Positions 15,609-22,816 of a stretch of 23,641 nucleotides of DNA are shown here, piece after piece (positions within the stretch are counted from its first letter, which is position 1; each line of letters starts with the position of its first letter). Origin of the DNA: an uncultured Flavobacteriales bacterium (lineage in GTDB: Bacteria; Bacteroidota; Bacteroidia; Flavobacteriales; Crocinitomicaceae); the NCBI GenBank assembly GCA_946482515.1, contig CAMLRS010000031.1, positions 1 to 23,641 of the forward strand. The letters run 5' to 3'. Under the pieces are notes generated by a model. It had not been told where the DNA came from and did no database searches. It worked only from the letters and a program-made list of their open reading frames with translations. The translations under genes were made by a program, and so were the position numbers.

Positions 15609-15968
15609 ATGGAACCAGATAAGGCGCAAAAACAGCCACACAGCGATAAAAAACAAGACAACCGCCAGGAATTCCCGGGCTATCCGCACTATTCACAAAA
15701 CGAAGACATCTATCGCCAGGAAGAAGAGCTGGATATCGATCCGGAAACGCACAAGCCGAAGGAAAATCCGTTGAAAACACAGGAAACTTCGATGGACGTT
15801 CCCGGTGATGAAGACGATGATGCTGAAGAAGCTATCGGCTCCGAAGACGAGGAAAACAACTATTATAGCCTGGGTGGTGACGATAAGGACAGCCTCGAAG
15901 AACAACGCGAAGACTTTACCGCCAACCGCGATGAAGACCAAAAGGAGGAAGATCTCAATGATCGGTGA
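15609..15968 (+). CDS. small highly acidic, probably disordered protein
   Basis: Of 119 residues, 41 are Asp or Glu (about one third), with runs such as DEDDDAEEA and EEDLNDR, and abundant Lys, Gln and Asn. There is no signal peptide, membrane helix or hydrophobic core, so it should be mostly unstructured. Bacteroidota carry many short acidic proteins with this makeup near housekeeping genes, but I cannot place it in a named family or assign a function. The frame is intact and starts two bases after a stable hairpin. Its stop codon directly abuts the stop of the convergent ribonuclease Z gene (0 bp between them). Confidence 0.6.
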   Translation: MEPDKAQKQPHSDKKQDNRQEFPGYPHYSQNEDIYRQEEELDIDPETHKPKENPLKTQETSMDVPGDEDDDAEEAIGSEDEENNYYSLGGDDKDSLEEQREDFTANRDEDQKEEDLNDR

Positions 15969-16880
15969 TTACACCTGAATCACCATCCCGTCTTCCACTA
16001 CTTCAACTGTCGGGAATTCAGGTGCCGCTTCTGCGATATGCGCCTCGCCGTCGAGGTAACGGGCGCTCAGATGGCCCAGGAACAAGCGTTTCACTTCCGC
16101 TTTTTTAGCAATGCGGGCAGCTTGCAATGCCGTACTGTGAAAGGTCGCTTTTGCCCTGTCCGACATTGCTTCCAGGAACGTCGCTTCGTGGTAAAGCACA
16201 TCCACGCCCTGAATATGCGGCAGGATTTTTTCCTCGTATATCGTATCGGAACAATAAGCATAGCTTTTTACCGGTGGCGCCGGGAATGTATAATCGTCGG
16301 CATGGAGAACCGTTCCGTCTTTTAAGGTCACATCGATGCCCAGTTTAAACGGAGGAATATAGCTCAGCGAAAGGCCGTCGCGCTTGAATTTATCGCCATC
16401 GAGCGAGCGTTCGCGCTCCTTCTCCGTGATCCGGAAGCCGTTGGTCGGAATGCGGTGTTTCAATGGAAAAGTGGCTATTTCGATCAATTTGTCTTCAAAC
16501 AGAACTTTTGCTTCCTTGCCGTCGAGCTCGATGAACTGAACGGGAAACGTCAATTCCGCCCCGCCGATCTCCAACTGCATGCGGATGATCTGTTCCAACC
16601 CCTGTGGGCCGTATACGGAAATACCTTTGTTTCTGCCCAGGAGATGCATGGTGCTCAGCAAGCCCACCAGTCCGAAATAATGGTCGCCATGCAAATGAGA
16701 AATAAGAATATGCGTGATTTTCTGGATCTTGATGCCGTATTTCCGCAGCTGGTTCTGGGTTCCTTCACCGCAGTCGATGAGGATGTGGCGGTCATTGCAA
16801 TCGATATACTGAGCGGAAGGATTTCGCAAGGAAGTGGGCAGCGCAGCCCCGGAGCCGAGGACGGTGACTTCAAACGCCAT
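15969..16880 (-). CDS. rnz: ribonuclease Z
   Basis: Ribonuclease Z trims the 3' trailer of tRNA precursors. The 303-residue protein is the short bacterial form. The metallo-beta-lactamase core shows FEVTVLGSGAALPTSLRNPSAQ (the start typical of tRNase Z), the metal-binding HLHGDH (62-67), and downstream YCSDTIYEEKILP, DVLYHEATF and LFLGHLSARY, which carry the remaining metal ligands and the tRNase Z-type His. It starts five bases after the stop of the STAS-domain gene, so it is probably the second gene of that two-gene operon. It converges without a gap on the acidic-protein gene. Confidence 0.95.
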   Translation of the reverse strand: MAFEVTVLGSGAALPTSLRNPSAQYIDCNDRHILIDCGEGTQNQLRKYGIKIQKITHILISHLHGDHYFGLVGLLSTMHLLGRNKGISVYGPQGLEQIIRMQLEIGGAELTFPVQFIELDGKEAKVLFEDKLIEIATFPLKHRIPTNGFRITEKERERSLDGDKFKRDGLSLSYIPPFKLGIDVTLKDGTVLHADDYTFPAPPVKSYAYCSDTIYEEKILPHIQGVDVLYHEATFLEAMSDRAKATFHSTALQAARIAKKAEVKRLFLGHLSARYLDGEAHIAEAAPEFPTVEVVEDGMVIQV

Positions 16881-16885
16881 ACCTG

Positions 16886-17227
16886 TTAAACGGGCATTTC
16901 AGCAATGGCGTGATCCAGTACTTCGGTAATGTTGAGAACTTTATCCAATTGAGCAATGCCGACCATGCGCGACACGTTTTCCTGCATACCGCAGAGAAAA
17001 AATTTACCATTGGTGTCCTTGCAGAGACGATTTGCTGTGAGGATTGCCGACAAACCGGAAGAATCGCAGTAACGGGTTTTAGACAGGTCAAGAATGATAT
17101 TGTTCACACCGTTCTTGTTCAATAGCAGGCATTCAGCCTTGAGATCAGCAGCGTTGGTTGCATCCAGTTTTTCCACTCCAGACCGTATGATCGCGTATTG
17201 TGCTTCCCGTTTTACTTCAAAATTCAT
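16886..17227 (-). CDS. STAS-domain anti-sigma-factor-antagonist-like protein
   Basis: The product (113 residues from the ATG at 17227) matches SpoIIAA-type STAS proteins: 'FEVKREAQYAIIRSGVEKLDATNAADLK', then 'NNIILDLSKTRYCDSSGLSAIL' with the DSSGLS motif (55-60), then 'GKFFLCGMQENVSRMVGIAQLDKVLNI'. In SpoIIAA the second Ser of DSSG is phosphorylated, here Ser57. No anti-sigma kinase or phosphatase is encoded nearby, so its partner is elsewhere. I prefer the ATG at 17227 to a TTG six codons upstream at 17245, because the upstream stretch overlaps a TATTTTTG box (17243-17250). It lies five bases before rnz and 103 bp downstream of pyrB. Confidence 0.85.
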   Translation of the reverse strand: MNFEVKREAQYAIIRSGVEKLDATNAADLKAECLLLNKNGVNNIILDLSKTRYCDSSGLSAILTANRLCKDTNGKFFLCGMQENVSRMVGIAQLDKVLNITEVLDHAIAEMPV

Positions 17228-17242
17228 TTGTACAGCGTTTCT

Positions 17243-17250
17243 CAAAAATA
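17243..17250 (-). promoter_or_regulatory. putative -7 box (TATTTTTG) of the STAS-rnz operon
   Basis: On the minus strand TATTTTTG fits TAnnTTTG and lies 15 bp upstream of the ATG at 17227. No well-spaced TTG is seen. It supports separate transcription of STAS-rnz from pyrR-pyrB. Confidence 0.5.
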
Positions 17251-17288
17251 GTAAAATCTTCTTGGGGAATGGAAATTTCCAAAATTTG

Positions 17289-17330
17289 TCTTCAGTCGAA
17301 CAGAGTCTGACAGTCTCCAGTCGCTGAAGA
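17289..17330 (-). terminator. possible hairpin after pyrB
   Basis: TCTTCAG (17289-17295) and CTGAAGA (17324-17330) form a 7-bp inverted repeat directly after the pyrB stop codon, enclosing 28 bases with CGACTG-like repeats that could extend the stem. There is no T-run after it, so it is at best a weak terminator or transcript-end hairpin. Confidence 0.3.
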
Positions 17331-18260
17331 TTATCTTCCGATTTTCCCGGCGAGCAGATAGATCACCGCCATGCGGACAGCCACCCCGTTTTCAACCTGC
17401 TGAAGGATGATGGATTGCTTCGAATCGGCTACGTCGCTGGTGATTTCCACACCGCGATTGATCGGTCCCGGGTGCATGACCACGATTTCCTTGTCAAGGC
17501 TGTCGAGGATTTCTTTGTTCAATCCGAACTGCATCGAATACTCGCGCAGTGAAGGAAAATACTGAATGTCCTGGCGTTCGAGCTGGATGCGGAGCATGTT
17601 GGCTACGTCGCACCAGTCGAGTGCAGCGCGCAGGTTGTGTTCTACTTTCACGCCCAGCTGACCGATGTATTTCGGGATGAGTGTAGCCGGTCCGCAGACC
17701 ATTACTTCAGCGCCGAGCTTTTGCAGCGTGTAGATATTCGACAGCGCCACACGTGAATGCAGGATATCACCGATGATGGCTACTTTTTTGCCTTCCACCG
17801 AACCCAATCGCTCACGGATGGAATAAGCATCCAGCAAACCTTGCGTCGGGTGTTCATGTGTACCGTCGCCGGCATTGATCACACGCGTATTGGTGCGTTG
17901 CGACAGGAACAGCGCAGCTCCCGGATTGGGATGGCGCATGACAACCATATCGACTTTCATCGACAGGATATTATTCACCGTATCGATCAGCGTTTCCCCT
18001 TTTTTCACGGAGCTGGAAGAAGCGGAGAAGTTCACCACATCGGCAGACAGGCGTTTCTCGGCCAGCTCGAAGGAAAGGCGTGTACGGGTAGAATTTTCGA
18101 AGAATAGGTTGGCAATGGTGATGTCACGCAGCGAAGGCACTTTTTTGATCGGACGGTTAATAACTTCCTTGAAGCTATCGGCTGTCTTGAAGATCAGCTC
18201 GATATCCGATCGCGTCAGGTCACGAATTCCTGTCAGGTGCTCAACGCTTAACTGTTCCAT
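17331..18260 (-). CDS. pyrB: aspartate carbamoyltransferase, catalytic chain
   Basis: PyrB catalyses the first committed step of pyrimidine synthesis, carbamoyl phosphate plus aspartate. The 309-residue length is normal. Visible motifs: NLFFENSTRTRLSFELAEKR with the carbamoyl-phosphate-binding STRTR at 57-61, SASSSSVKKGETLIDT (the loop with the conserved Lys), GDGTHEHPTQGLLDAY (about 131-146), and HPGPINRGVEI near the C-terminus. No pyrI regulatory-chain gene is adjacent, so allosteric control through PyrI cannot be assumed. It overlaps pyrR by 20 bp, the order pyrR-pyrB seen in several Bacteroidota and Firmicutes. Confidence 0.97.
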   Translation of the reverse strand: MEQLSVEHLTGIRDLTRSDIELIFKTADSFKEVINRPIKKVPSLRDITIANLFFENSTRTRLSFELAEKRLSADVVNFSASSSSVKKGETLIDTVNNILSMKVDMVVMRHPNPGAALFLSQRTNTRVINAGDGTHEHPTQGLLDAYSIRERLGSVEGKKVAIIGDILHSRVALSNIYTLQKLGAEVMVCGPATLIPKYIGQLGVKVEHNLRAALDWCDVANMLRIQLERQDIQYFPSLREYSMQFGLNKEILDSLDKEIVVMHPGPINRGVEITSDVADSKQSIILQQVENGVAVRMAVIYLLAGKIGR

Positions 18261-18801
18261 GCATTTCCGGTGTAAACAATACTACTTTATCTGCTCCTTC
18301 CATGGTCTCCCACTCCACTGAAACGCGCTCAGAGCTAAGCGTGTCCACAGCTTTCCCTGCGTAATCGGCCTGGATGGGCAGATCGCGGCGCAAACGGCGG
18401 TCGATCAGCACCAGCAGCTCCACGCAAACCGGACGACCGAACGCCAGCATGGCATCCAGTCCCGAACGGATCGTACGACCGGTGTAAAGCACGTCGTCGA
18501 TAAGGACTACTTTTTTGTTCTCGATGCTGAAATCGATGTTTGTTGCGCTGGGAATGAGCGGTTTCTCGCGACGGCGGAAATCATCGCGGTAAAACGTGAT
18601 ATCCAGCTGACCGCAAGTGATCGGGTGACCGGTGATCTCTTCGAGGATGGTTTTCAGTCGTTCAAGGACATGAATTCCCCGTGGCTGCAAGCCAATGAGC
18701 ACCGTTGAAGCAAAATCGTTGTGATTTTCGATGAGTTGATAGGCAAGCCTGTTCATGGTTAACCGAACCTGCTGTTCATCCAGAATGACTTGCTTTTCCA
18801 T
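18241..18801 (-). CDS. pyrR: bifunctional pyrimidine regulator PyrR / uracil phosphoribosyltransferase
   Basis: This 186-residue protein matches PyrR from its first residues (MEKQVILDEQQVRLTMNRLA). The PRPP-binding loop is KVVLIDDVLYTGRTIRSGLDAM (about residues 94-115), and VELLVLIDRRLRRDLPIQADYAG is also characteristic. In Gram-positive bacteria PyrR binds mRNA leaders and senses UMP; it also has weak uracil phosphoribosyltransferase activity. Here its -7 box ends five bases before the ATG, so there is no leader for attenuation, and it overlaps pyrB by 20 bp, leaving no intergenic attenuator. Its regulatory role in this organism is therefore unclear; it may act as an enzyme or at other targets. 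See the palindrome at 18840-18857. Confidence 0.93.
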   Translation of the reverse strand: MEKQVILDEQQVRLTMNRLAYQLIENHNDFASTVLIGLQPRGIHVLERLKTILEEITGHPITCGQLDITFYRDDFRRREKPLIPSATNIDFSIENKKVVLIDDVLYTGRTIRSGLDAMLAFGRPVCVELLVLIDRRLRRDLPIQADYAGKAVDTLSSERVSVEWETMEGADKVVLFTPEMHGTVKR

Positions 18802-18806
18802 CGGAG

Positions 18807-18836
18807 CAAAAATACAAATTCGGGGGAAAGGAACAA
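18807..18836 (-). promoter_or_regulatory. Bacteroidota-type promoter TTG-N19-TATTTTTG for pyrR-pyrB
   Basis: Reading on the minus strand, TTG (18836-18834) is followed by 19 bases and TATTTTTG (18814-18807), an exact fit to the -33/-7 consensus. The -7 box ends five bases before the pyrR ATG at 18801, so the transcript should have virtually no 5' leader. Confidence 0.7.
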
Positions 18837-18839
18837 GGT

Positions 18840-18857
18840 AATTTTAGTACTAAAATT
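18840..18857. promoter_or_regulatory. 18-bp perfect palindrome, candidate operator for pyrR-pyrB
   Basis: AATTTTAGTACTAAAATT is its own reverse complement over all 18 bases. It sits three bases upstream of the -33 TTG of the pyrR promoter. A position directly behind the -33 box is typical of an activator site, though repression is also possible. The regulator is unknown. Confidence 0.55.
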
Positions 18858-18869
18858 TAATTCTGATCG

Positions 18870-18946
18870 CCACCCTCCTCATTCCTCTCTCAAGGGAGGA
18901 GGCATGAAACAATTTCCCCCTTTGGAGGCGGACTGAGGGGGAGGAT
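18870..18946. repeat. C/G-rich hairpin repeat element (REP-like)
   Basis: Two inverted units lie side by side. CCTCTCT (18884-18890) faces AGGGAGG (18893-18899) as a short hairpin, with CTCCTC/GAGGAGG around it. TCCCCCT (18915-18921) faces AGGGGGA (18936-18942) around TTGGAGGCGGACTG. Elements of this 'CCCCCT..GAGGC..GAGGGGG' kind are common between genes in Bacteroidota and behave like dispersed REP sequences; this is recollection of a general pattern, not a search. Copy number is unknown. Confidence 0.5.
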
Positions 18947-19062
18947 GAACTGATTACACTTTTGTGGTGCGAAACTAACTGCCTTTCAATCAGGCCGGCA
19001 ACCGTTTAATCAATGAAATACTCAGGTCACATGATCTGGTAAAATCGTGCTAACATTTGGCT

Positions 19063-19104
19063 TATATTTGAGTCATAACAGAAGACAGCGCTGGTTTTCT
19101 GTTA
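19063..19104 (+). promoter_or_regulatory. TATATTTG -7 box and leader hairpin of the hydrolase gene
   Basis: TATATTTG (19063-19070) fits TAnnTTTG. Six bases later, about where transcription would start, TAACAGAA (19076-19083) and TTCTGTTA (19097-19104) form an 8-bp stem around a 13-base loop that contains CAGCGCTG. The ATG follows about 120 bp later, giving an unusually long leader compared with other promoters here. The -33 element is not clear. Confidence 0.4.
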
Positions 19105-19223
19105 AAAGTTTCTTCATAACACGATATACTGGTTTCGCACACGAGCTTTTTTCATAGGGTTTTGTTATTGGTTGACGTTTTGGTTGTAGTTAATGTGCGG
19201 AACCAGTTATCTTTTTCAGTTTC

Positions 19224-20024
19224 ATGAAACGTCCGATCATCCGCCTCCTCGCTTTTCTTTTTTCCCTTTATATTCTTATTTGCACGCTGGTCTTTTTCAA
19301 CCAGGAAAGCTTGCTGTTCCATCCTGAAAAGGTAAACCGTAAAACACTGTATCAATTCGATTTGCCTTTTCGTGAAATCGATATTTCCGTTGCAAAAGAT
19401 TGTCGATTGAACGGCGTGTTGTTTCCCGCTGATTTCTCTAAAGGATTAGTCTTTTTCCTCCACGGCAATGCCGGAAACGTTTCCGTACTGAATGGGCAGG
19501 CAATGTTCTACCACCAGCTCGGCTACGATTTCTTTGCCTTCGATTACCGTGGTTTCGGCAAAAGTGATGGTGAAATCAACAGCGAAGAGCAGTTTTATAG
19601 CGATGCGCAAGCGGTTTACAATCAATTGAAAAAGCGTTACGCCGGAAAGAAAATCATTATCGTAGGTTATTCCGTCGGATCGGCCACTGCTACAAGGCTG
19701 GCAGCGCAGAACCGGCCAGATAAACTGGTGTTGATGGCTCCTTACTATTCCATGACCGATCTGGCCGGTCGTCACTACCCTTTTATTCCGTCTTTCGTAC
19801 TGAAATATTCGTTTGAAACCTTCCGTTTTCTGGAAAAAACCACTGTTCCGGTGCTCATTGTTCACGGCAAAAACGACGGCGTTATTCCAACTGCATCTTC
19901 GGCTTTGCTGAAGCCTGCTCTGAAGAAGACAGATCGTTATATCTTGCTGGCAAACACCAATCACAACAACATTCAAAACAGCACTGATTTTCAACTAGAA
20001 GCAACTCGTTTCATCGAAAAGTAG
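19224..20024 (+). CDS. membrane-anchored alpha/beta hydrolase
   Basis: The 266-residue protein has an N-terminal hydrophobic helix (about residues 6-25, IRLLAFLFSLYILICTLVFF) and then an alpha/beta-hydrolase fold like the Bem46/ABHD13 group. The oxyanion-hole motif is FLHGNAGN (78-85), the nucleophile elbow GYSVGS has Ser150, followed by a likely acid Asp218 (VHGKNDGVIP) and His247 (NTNHNN). FDYRGFGKSDG (106-116) is another family mark. It is probably an inner-membrane-anchored serine hydrolase; substrate unknown. It ends 69 bp before the T9SS-cargo gene and may be transcribed with it. Confidence 0.87.
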   Translation: MKRPIIRLLAFLFSLYILICTLVFFNQESLLFHPEKVNRKTLYQFDLPFREIDISVAKDCRLNGVLFPADFSKGLVFFLHGNAGNVSVLNGQAMFYHQLGYDFFAFDYRGFGKSDGEINSEEQFYSDAQAVYNQLKKRYAGKKIIIVGYSVGSATATRLAAQNRPDKLVLMAPYYSMTDLAGRHYPFIPSFVLKYSFETFRFLEKTTVPVLIVHGKNDGVIPTASSALLKPALKKTDRYILLANTNHNNIQNSTDFQLEATRFIEK

Positions 20025-20093
20025 ACTTTGCTTCCCAACCGTTTTTCCAAACAGGCCGTTCGATTTAGCAACTCAATTTTAAATCGGATCACC

Positions 20094-21617
20094 ATGAGAA
20101 AAACACTTCTACCTGTCTTTGGCTTGCTTTTCACCGGCCTGTCGTTTGCCCAAACGCCTTACGAGCTGCATTTCGACAATGTGACCCAGGTTTCGCAGCA
20201 CGATCTGGAATATGTCGGGAACGACCGCATACATGCCGGAACTGCGGTTACTGACCAGCAGCAGACGATTGTCTGGTTTGCCAAAACAAGTGCTGCCAAC
20301 GAGCTTCTTTGGATGAAATCCTTCCAGGTAACCGTAAACAATAACAATCCGTTTTGCTGGGTCGATATCGAAAACTGTAACCTGTCTGACAATATCATGC
20401 TTTCTGTCACACGGAGCGGCACTTCCAGCTCCCAGATCTTCACCGAATTACTGAAATTGTCAACAGACGGAGAAGTGGTGTGGGGACGACGCGCGACCTT
20501 CGACGATGACTCATTTAACGTCTATTATTCCAACAAAATGGTCGTCCTGAGTAACGATGCCGTCATCGTATCGAACGGGCATACAAATGGGATTTCCCTG
20601 TGCAAAGTAAGCGCTCAAGGTCTACGCCTGGCTTCTCATCATCTCAGCATAGCGGAGGAAGTCACGGAAGAACCCCACAACGGTGGTTGTGTATTGACGG
20701 CAGCTGAAAACGGCGGATTTCTGGCTTCTTTTCAGAAAGACAATCATCCTGTACTGGTAAAACTGGATGATCAGTTTAATGCTTTGTGGACTAAAGAATG
20801 GAGCAGCCAGGAACATTTCCGGATCACAGCTATCCGTGAATTTGACAGCGACATCTTTTTTGGAGGAACAACCTCGGGACCTGATTTTTTCGGATACATC
20901 AGCAGCGACCTTGGGTCCACCAGTTTTGCAGAGTTCACCGACGCAGGCTTTTTTGAAATTGATGTAGACCGCTTTAGCTCTATGCCCGGAAAGTTGTTTG
21001 CCTATTCGTATCATGGATACAGGCTCATCGACTACGCAGCCCAGTCTTATACGGCTCATTCGATTTCAACAGGTCTCAGTGACTTAGGCCTGCATTATCA
21101 ATTACGAGGCGGTGATCAGAAAGCGACGTGTTTTGTCAATCAAAGCGGCGAATTTTCCGTTGCTTACATCGAGGAAATGGATCTCACAGCCCCACAGTGT
21201 GTCGAAGATCTCTCGCATGCATATCCAATAGTTCCTATTACCATCCCGCCGAATACAGTTCTGGCACCTACGGTTTACAAACAGGATTTCGGTTCGTTTA
21301 CGAGCTATTCACCCGATATCGCAATACGTTCCGCGTCTATTGCTGAAAGCTGTTTTTATGTCGGGACGGAAGAAAACACCTTGCCGGTGTTCGATATCTA
21401 CCCGAATCCGGTTGCTTCCGGGCAAATGCTTCATATTGAAAGTACGGGAATCGAAAGCGGTGTGATCACCCTGACAGATCTTCAGGGAAAAATCGTTGCT
21501 GAATTCGCTTATGCACCTGAAATTACGTTACCGGCGCTGAATGCAGGCGTGTATTTCGTGACGGTTTCGGAACAAAACGGACAGCGCTCTTCTACTCAAC
21601 GGATTGTTGTTCAATAA
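20094..21617 (+). CDS. secreted protein with type IX secretion C-terminal sorting domain
   Basis: I start at the ATG at 20094, which gives a standard signal peptide (MRKTLLPVFGLLFTGLSFAQ, 20 residues); the in-frame ATG at 20028 adds 22 residues that do not look like a signal. The 507-residue protein has a body of repeated beta-strand blades ('GVSLCK', 'LVKLDDQFNALWTKEW', 'FGGTTSG'), like the beta-propeller-like proteins of Bacteroidota, and a C-terminal domain (about 430-507) starting with 'FDIYPNPVASGQMLHIES' and ending 'GVYFVTVSEQNGQRSSTQRIVVQ', the T9SS type A sorting signal. It is therefore exported by the type IX system to the cell surface or medium. Function otherwise unknown. Confidence 0.88.
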   Translation: MRKTLLPVFGLLFTGLSFAQTPYELHFDNVTQVSQHDLEYVGNDRIHAGTAVTDQQQTIVWFAKTSAANELLWMKSFQVTVNNNNPFCWVDIENCNLSDNIMLSVTRSGTSSSQIFTELLKLSTDGEVVWGRRATFDDDSFNVYYSNKMVVLSNDAVIVSNGHTNGISLCKVSAQGLRLASHHLSIAEEVTEEPHNGGCVLTAAENGGFLASFQKDNHPVLVKLDDQFNALWTKEWSSQEHFRITAIREFDSDIFFGGTTSGPDFFGYISSDLGSTSFAEFTDAGFFEIDVDRFSSMPGKLFAYSYHGYRLIDYAAQSYTAHSISTGLSDLGLHYQLRGGDQKATCFVNQSGEFSVAYIEEMDLTAPQCVEDLSHAYPIVPITIPPNTVLAPTVYKQDFGSFTSYSPDIAIRSASIAESCFYVGTEENTLPVFDIYPNPVASGQMLHIESTGIESGVITLTDLQGKIVAEFAYAPEITLPALNAGVYFVTVSEQNGQRSSTQRIVVQ

Positions 21618-21644
21618 GAACGTTCCGGGGATCCGGCCTAACAT

Positions 21645-21683
21645 AAAAAGGATGGAGTGTCTGCCCTGGCGGGTACTTCATCC
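21645..21683 (-). terminator. rho-independent terminator of the barrel/GDPD/SUI1 operon
   Basis: On the minus strand GGATGAAGT (21683-21675) pairs with ACTCCATCC (21658-21650), nine pairs with one G-U, enclosing CCCGCCAGGG which can add CCC/GGG. TTTTT (21649-21645) follows. The stem overlaps the last bases of the SUI1 gene and its stop codon. It may also stop transcripts from the convergent T9SS gene, since TTTT occurs on the plus strand shortly after the hairpin. Confidence 0.7.
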
Positions 21684-22022
21684 ACCTTTTCGCTTCGTCT
21701 TGTAGCCTTCTTTCTGGAGAAGCTCGATGACTTTATCACGGAAATTGCCCTGAACGATGATTTCGCCGTCTTTAGCCGTTCCGCCCACGCCGCATTTGCT
21801 TTTGAGCAGCTTGCCCAGCTCTTTCAGATCGTCGTCTGAGCCCACAAAGCCTTCTACCAGCGTTACTTCTTTGCCGCCGCGCTGTTTCTTGTCAAGCGAA
21901 ACATACAAGGTTTGCTGGCCCGGAGCCAATGTTTCCTGCTCCTGGTTTTCGTCGAAACTGTATTGGAAGTCGGGATTGGTGGAATACACCACATTCACCC
22001 GTTCGTTTTTCTTCTTGCTCAT
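21678..22022 (-). CDS. SUI1/eIF1-family translation factor (YciH-like)
   Basis: The 114-residue protein ends with the SUI1 fold: 'QQTLYVSLDKKQRGGKEVTLVEGFVGSDDDLKELGKLLKSKCGVGGTAKDGEIIVQGNFRDKVIELLQKEGY' spans about residues 36-108, with the conserved 'R.GK.VT.V.G', 'LLK...G.GG..K' and 'I..QG' elements. YciH-type proteins are bacterial eIF1 homologues linked to start-codon fidelity and stress. The N-terminus (MSKKKNERVN) is a basic extension. It begins at the same base as the last base of the GDPD stop (TGATG), so the genes are tightly coupled, and it is followed by a terminator. Confidence 0.93.
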   Translation of the reverse strand: MSKKKNERVNVVYSTNPDFQYSFDENQEQETLAPGQQTLYVSLDKKQRGGKEVTLVEGFVGSDDDLKELGKLLKSKCGVGGTAKDGEIIVQGNFRDKVIELLQKEGYKTKRKGG

Positions 22023-22816
22023 CAGTATTTTTCTATTATCGCTCCTTTCAGATCGTCGGCCAGAATATAATCCGGGAATTTCTTCAGGGCCTTGCGCATG
22101 TTCTTCGGAGAGCGTACATCGAAGATAATGACTTCTTTCGAGTGTTCATGCAGGTTTTCGATGTCATTTTTGGTCGTATTGCTGTTCCGCAAGCAGGTTC
22201 CTTTCGTTTGGTCTAGCGTTGCTGCTGCTACGCCGAGGTATTCATCAGCTGTGACCATTTCCAGATACACATTCCAGCCTTCGAGGTAAAAATCATTCAC
22301 CCAGCCCGGTCGGTTGGTTATTACAAAAATCCGTTCGTCCGGAACATCGGGAAGTGCTTGTTGAATCGCCGCAATCATGTCTTGTTGGTCGATTTCCGTT
22401 TGGGTGCATTGATTGAACGTCCGGATATCGAGGAAAATAATCCTGTCGTTGAATGGTGCCTTCAGATCCGCCAGCTTCACCAGCGGTTCTTTTTTCAGTG
22501 TAGCATAATGCAGACTTTGCAGGTAGTCATCTGTGGAAGACGGCACGCAGCCCGAGCCGCTCGTTGTTTCATCCAGGTCCGGATCGTGGAACAGCCAGGC
22601 TGTGCCGTCAGCCGAACATTGAATATCGATTTCCACGCCGTCAATGCCTTTCATTTCAAGCGCATAATTGACCGCTTCGGATGAATTATCGGCGTAAATG
22701 GCCGTACTGATCGACAAGCCGCTACCTGCGTGACCGATTAGCTTTACCTGGTCGTAGTGCTTTTTCTTGCAGGCAAGCAGGCACAACAAAACGATGATCC
22801 ACCAGTTACAACGCAT
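22022..22816 (-). CDS. GDPD-like lipoprotein with altered HRG motif
   Basis: A lipoprotein signal (MRCNWWIIVLLCLLAC, lipid Cys at 16) precedes a glycerophosphodiester phosphodiesterase-like TIM barrel. GDPD motifs: GHAGSG (28-33), where the usual HRG is HAG, then VEIDIQCSADGTAWLFHDPDL (61-81) with E62, D64, H77 and D78. C-terminal parts show 'IIFLDIR' and 'KVIIFDVRSP'-type strands. Both catalytic His seem present (H29, H77) and the metal-binding acids are kept, but the Arg of HRG, which binds phosphate, is Ala. It is encoded between the barrel-like protein (11-bp overlap) and SUI1. It probably acts in the periplasm on lipid-derived or other phosphodiesters, but activity is uncertain. Confidence 0.8.
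   Translation of the reverse strand: MRCNWWIIVLLCLLACKKKHYDQVKLIGHAGSGLSISTAIYADNSSEAVNYALEMKGIDGVEIDIQCSADGTAWLFHDPDLDETTSGSGCVPSSTDDYLQSLHYATLKKEPLVKLADLKAPFNDRIIFLDIRTFNQCTQTEIDQQDMIAAIQQALPDVPDERIFVITNRPGWVNDFYLEGWNVYLEMVTADEYLGVAAATLDQTKGTCLRNSNTTKNDIENLHEHSKEVIIFDVRSPKNMRKALKKFPDYILADDLKGAIIEKY

Larger units (their letters stand above)
18802..19223. other. 422-bp intergenic region between pyrR and the hydrolase gene
   Basis: No convincing gene is seen on either strand. From left to right it holds the pyrR promoter (18807-18836), the 18-bp palindrome (18840-18857), a C/G-rich hairpin element (18870-18946), an unremarkable stretch to about 19060, a TATATTTG box (19063-19070) and a hairpin (19076-19104) ahead of the hydrolase gene at 19224. 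Confidence 0.6.
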
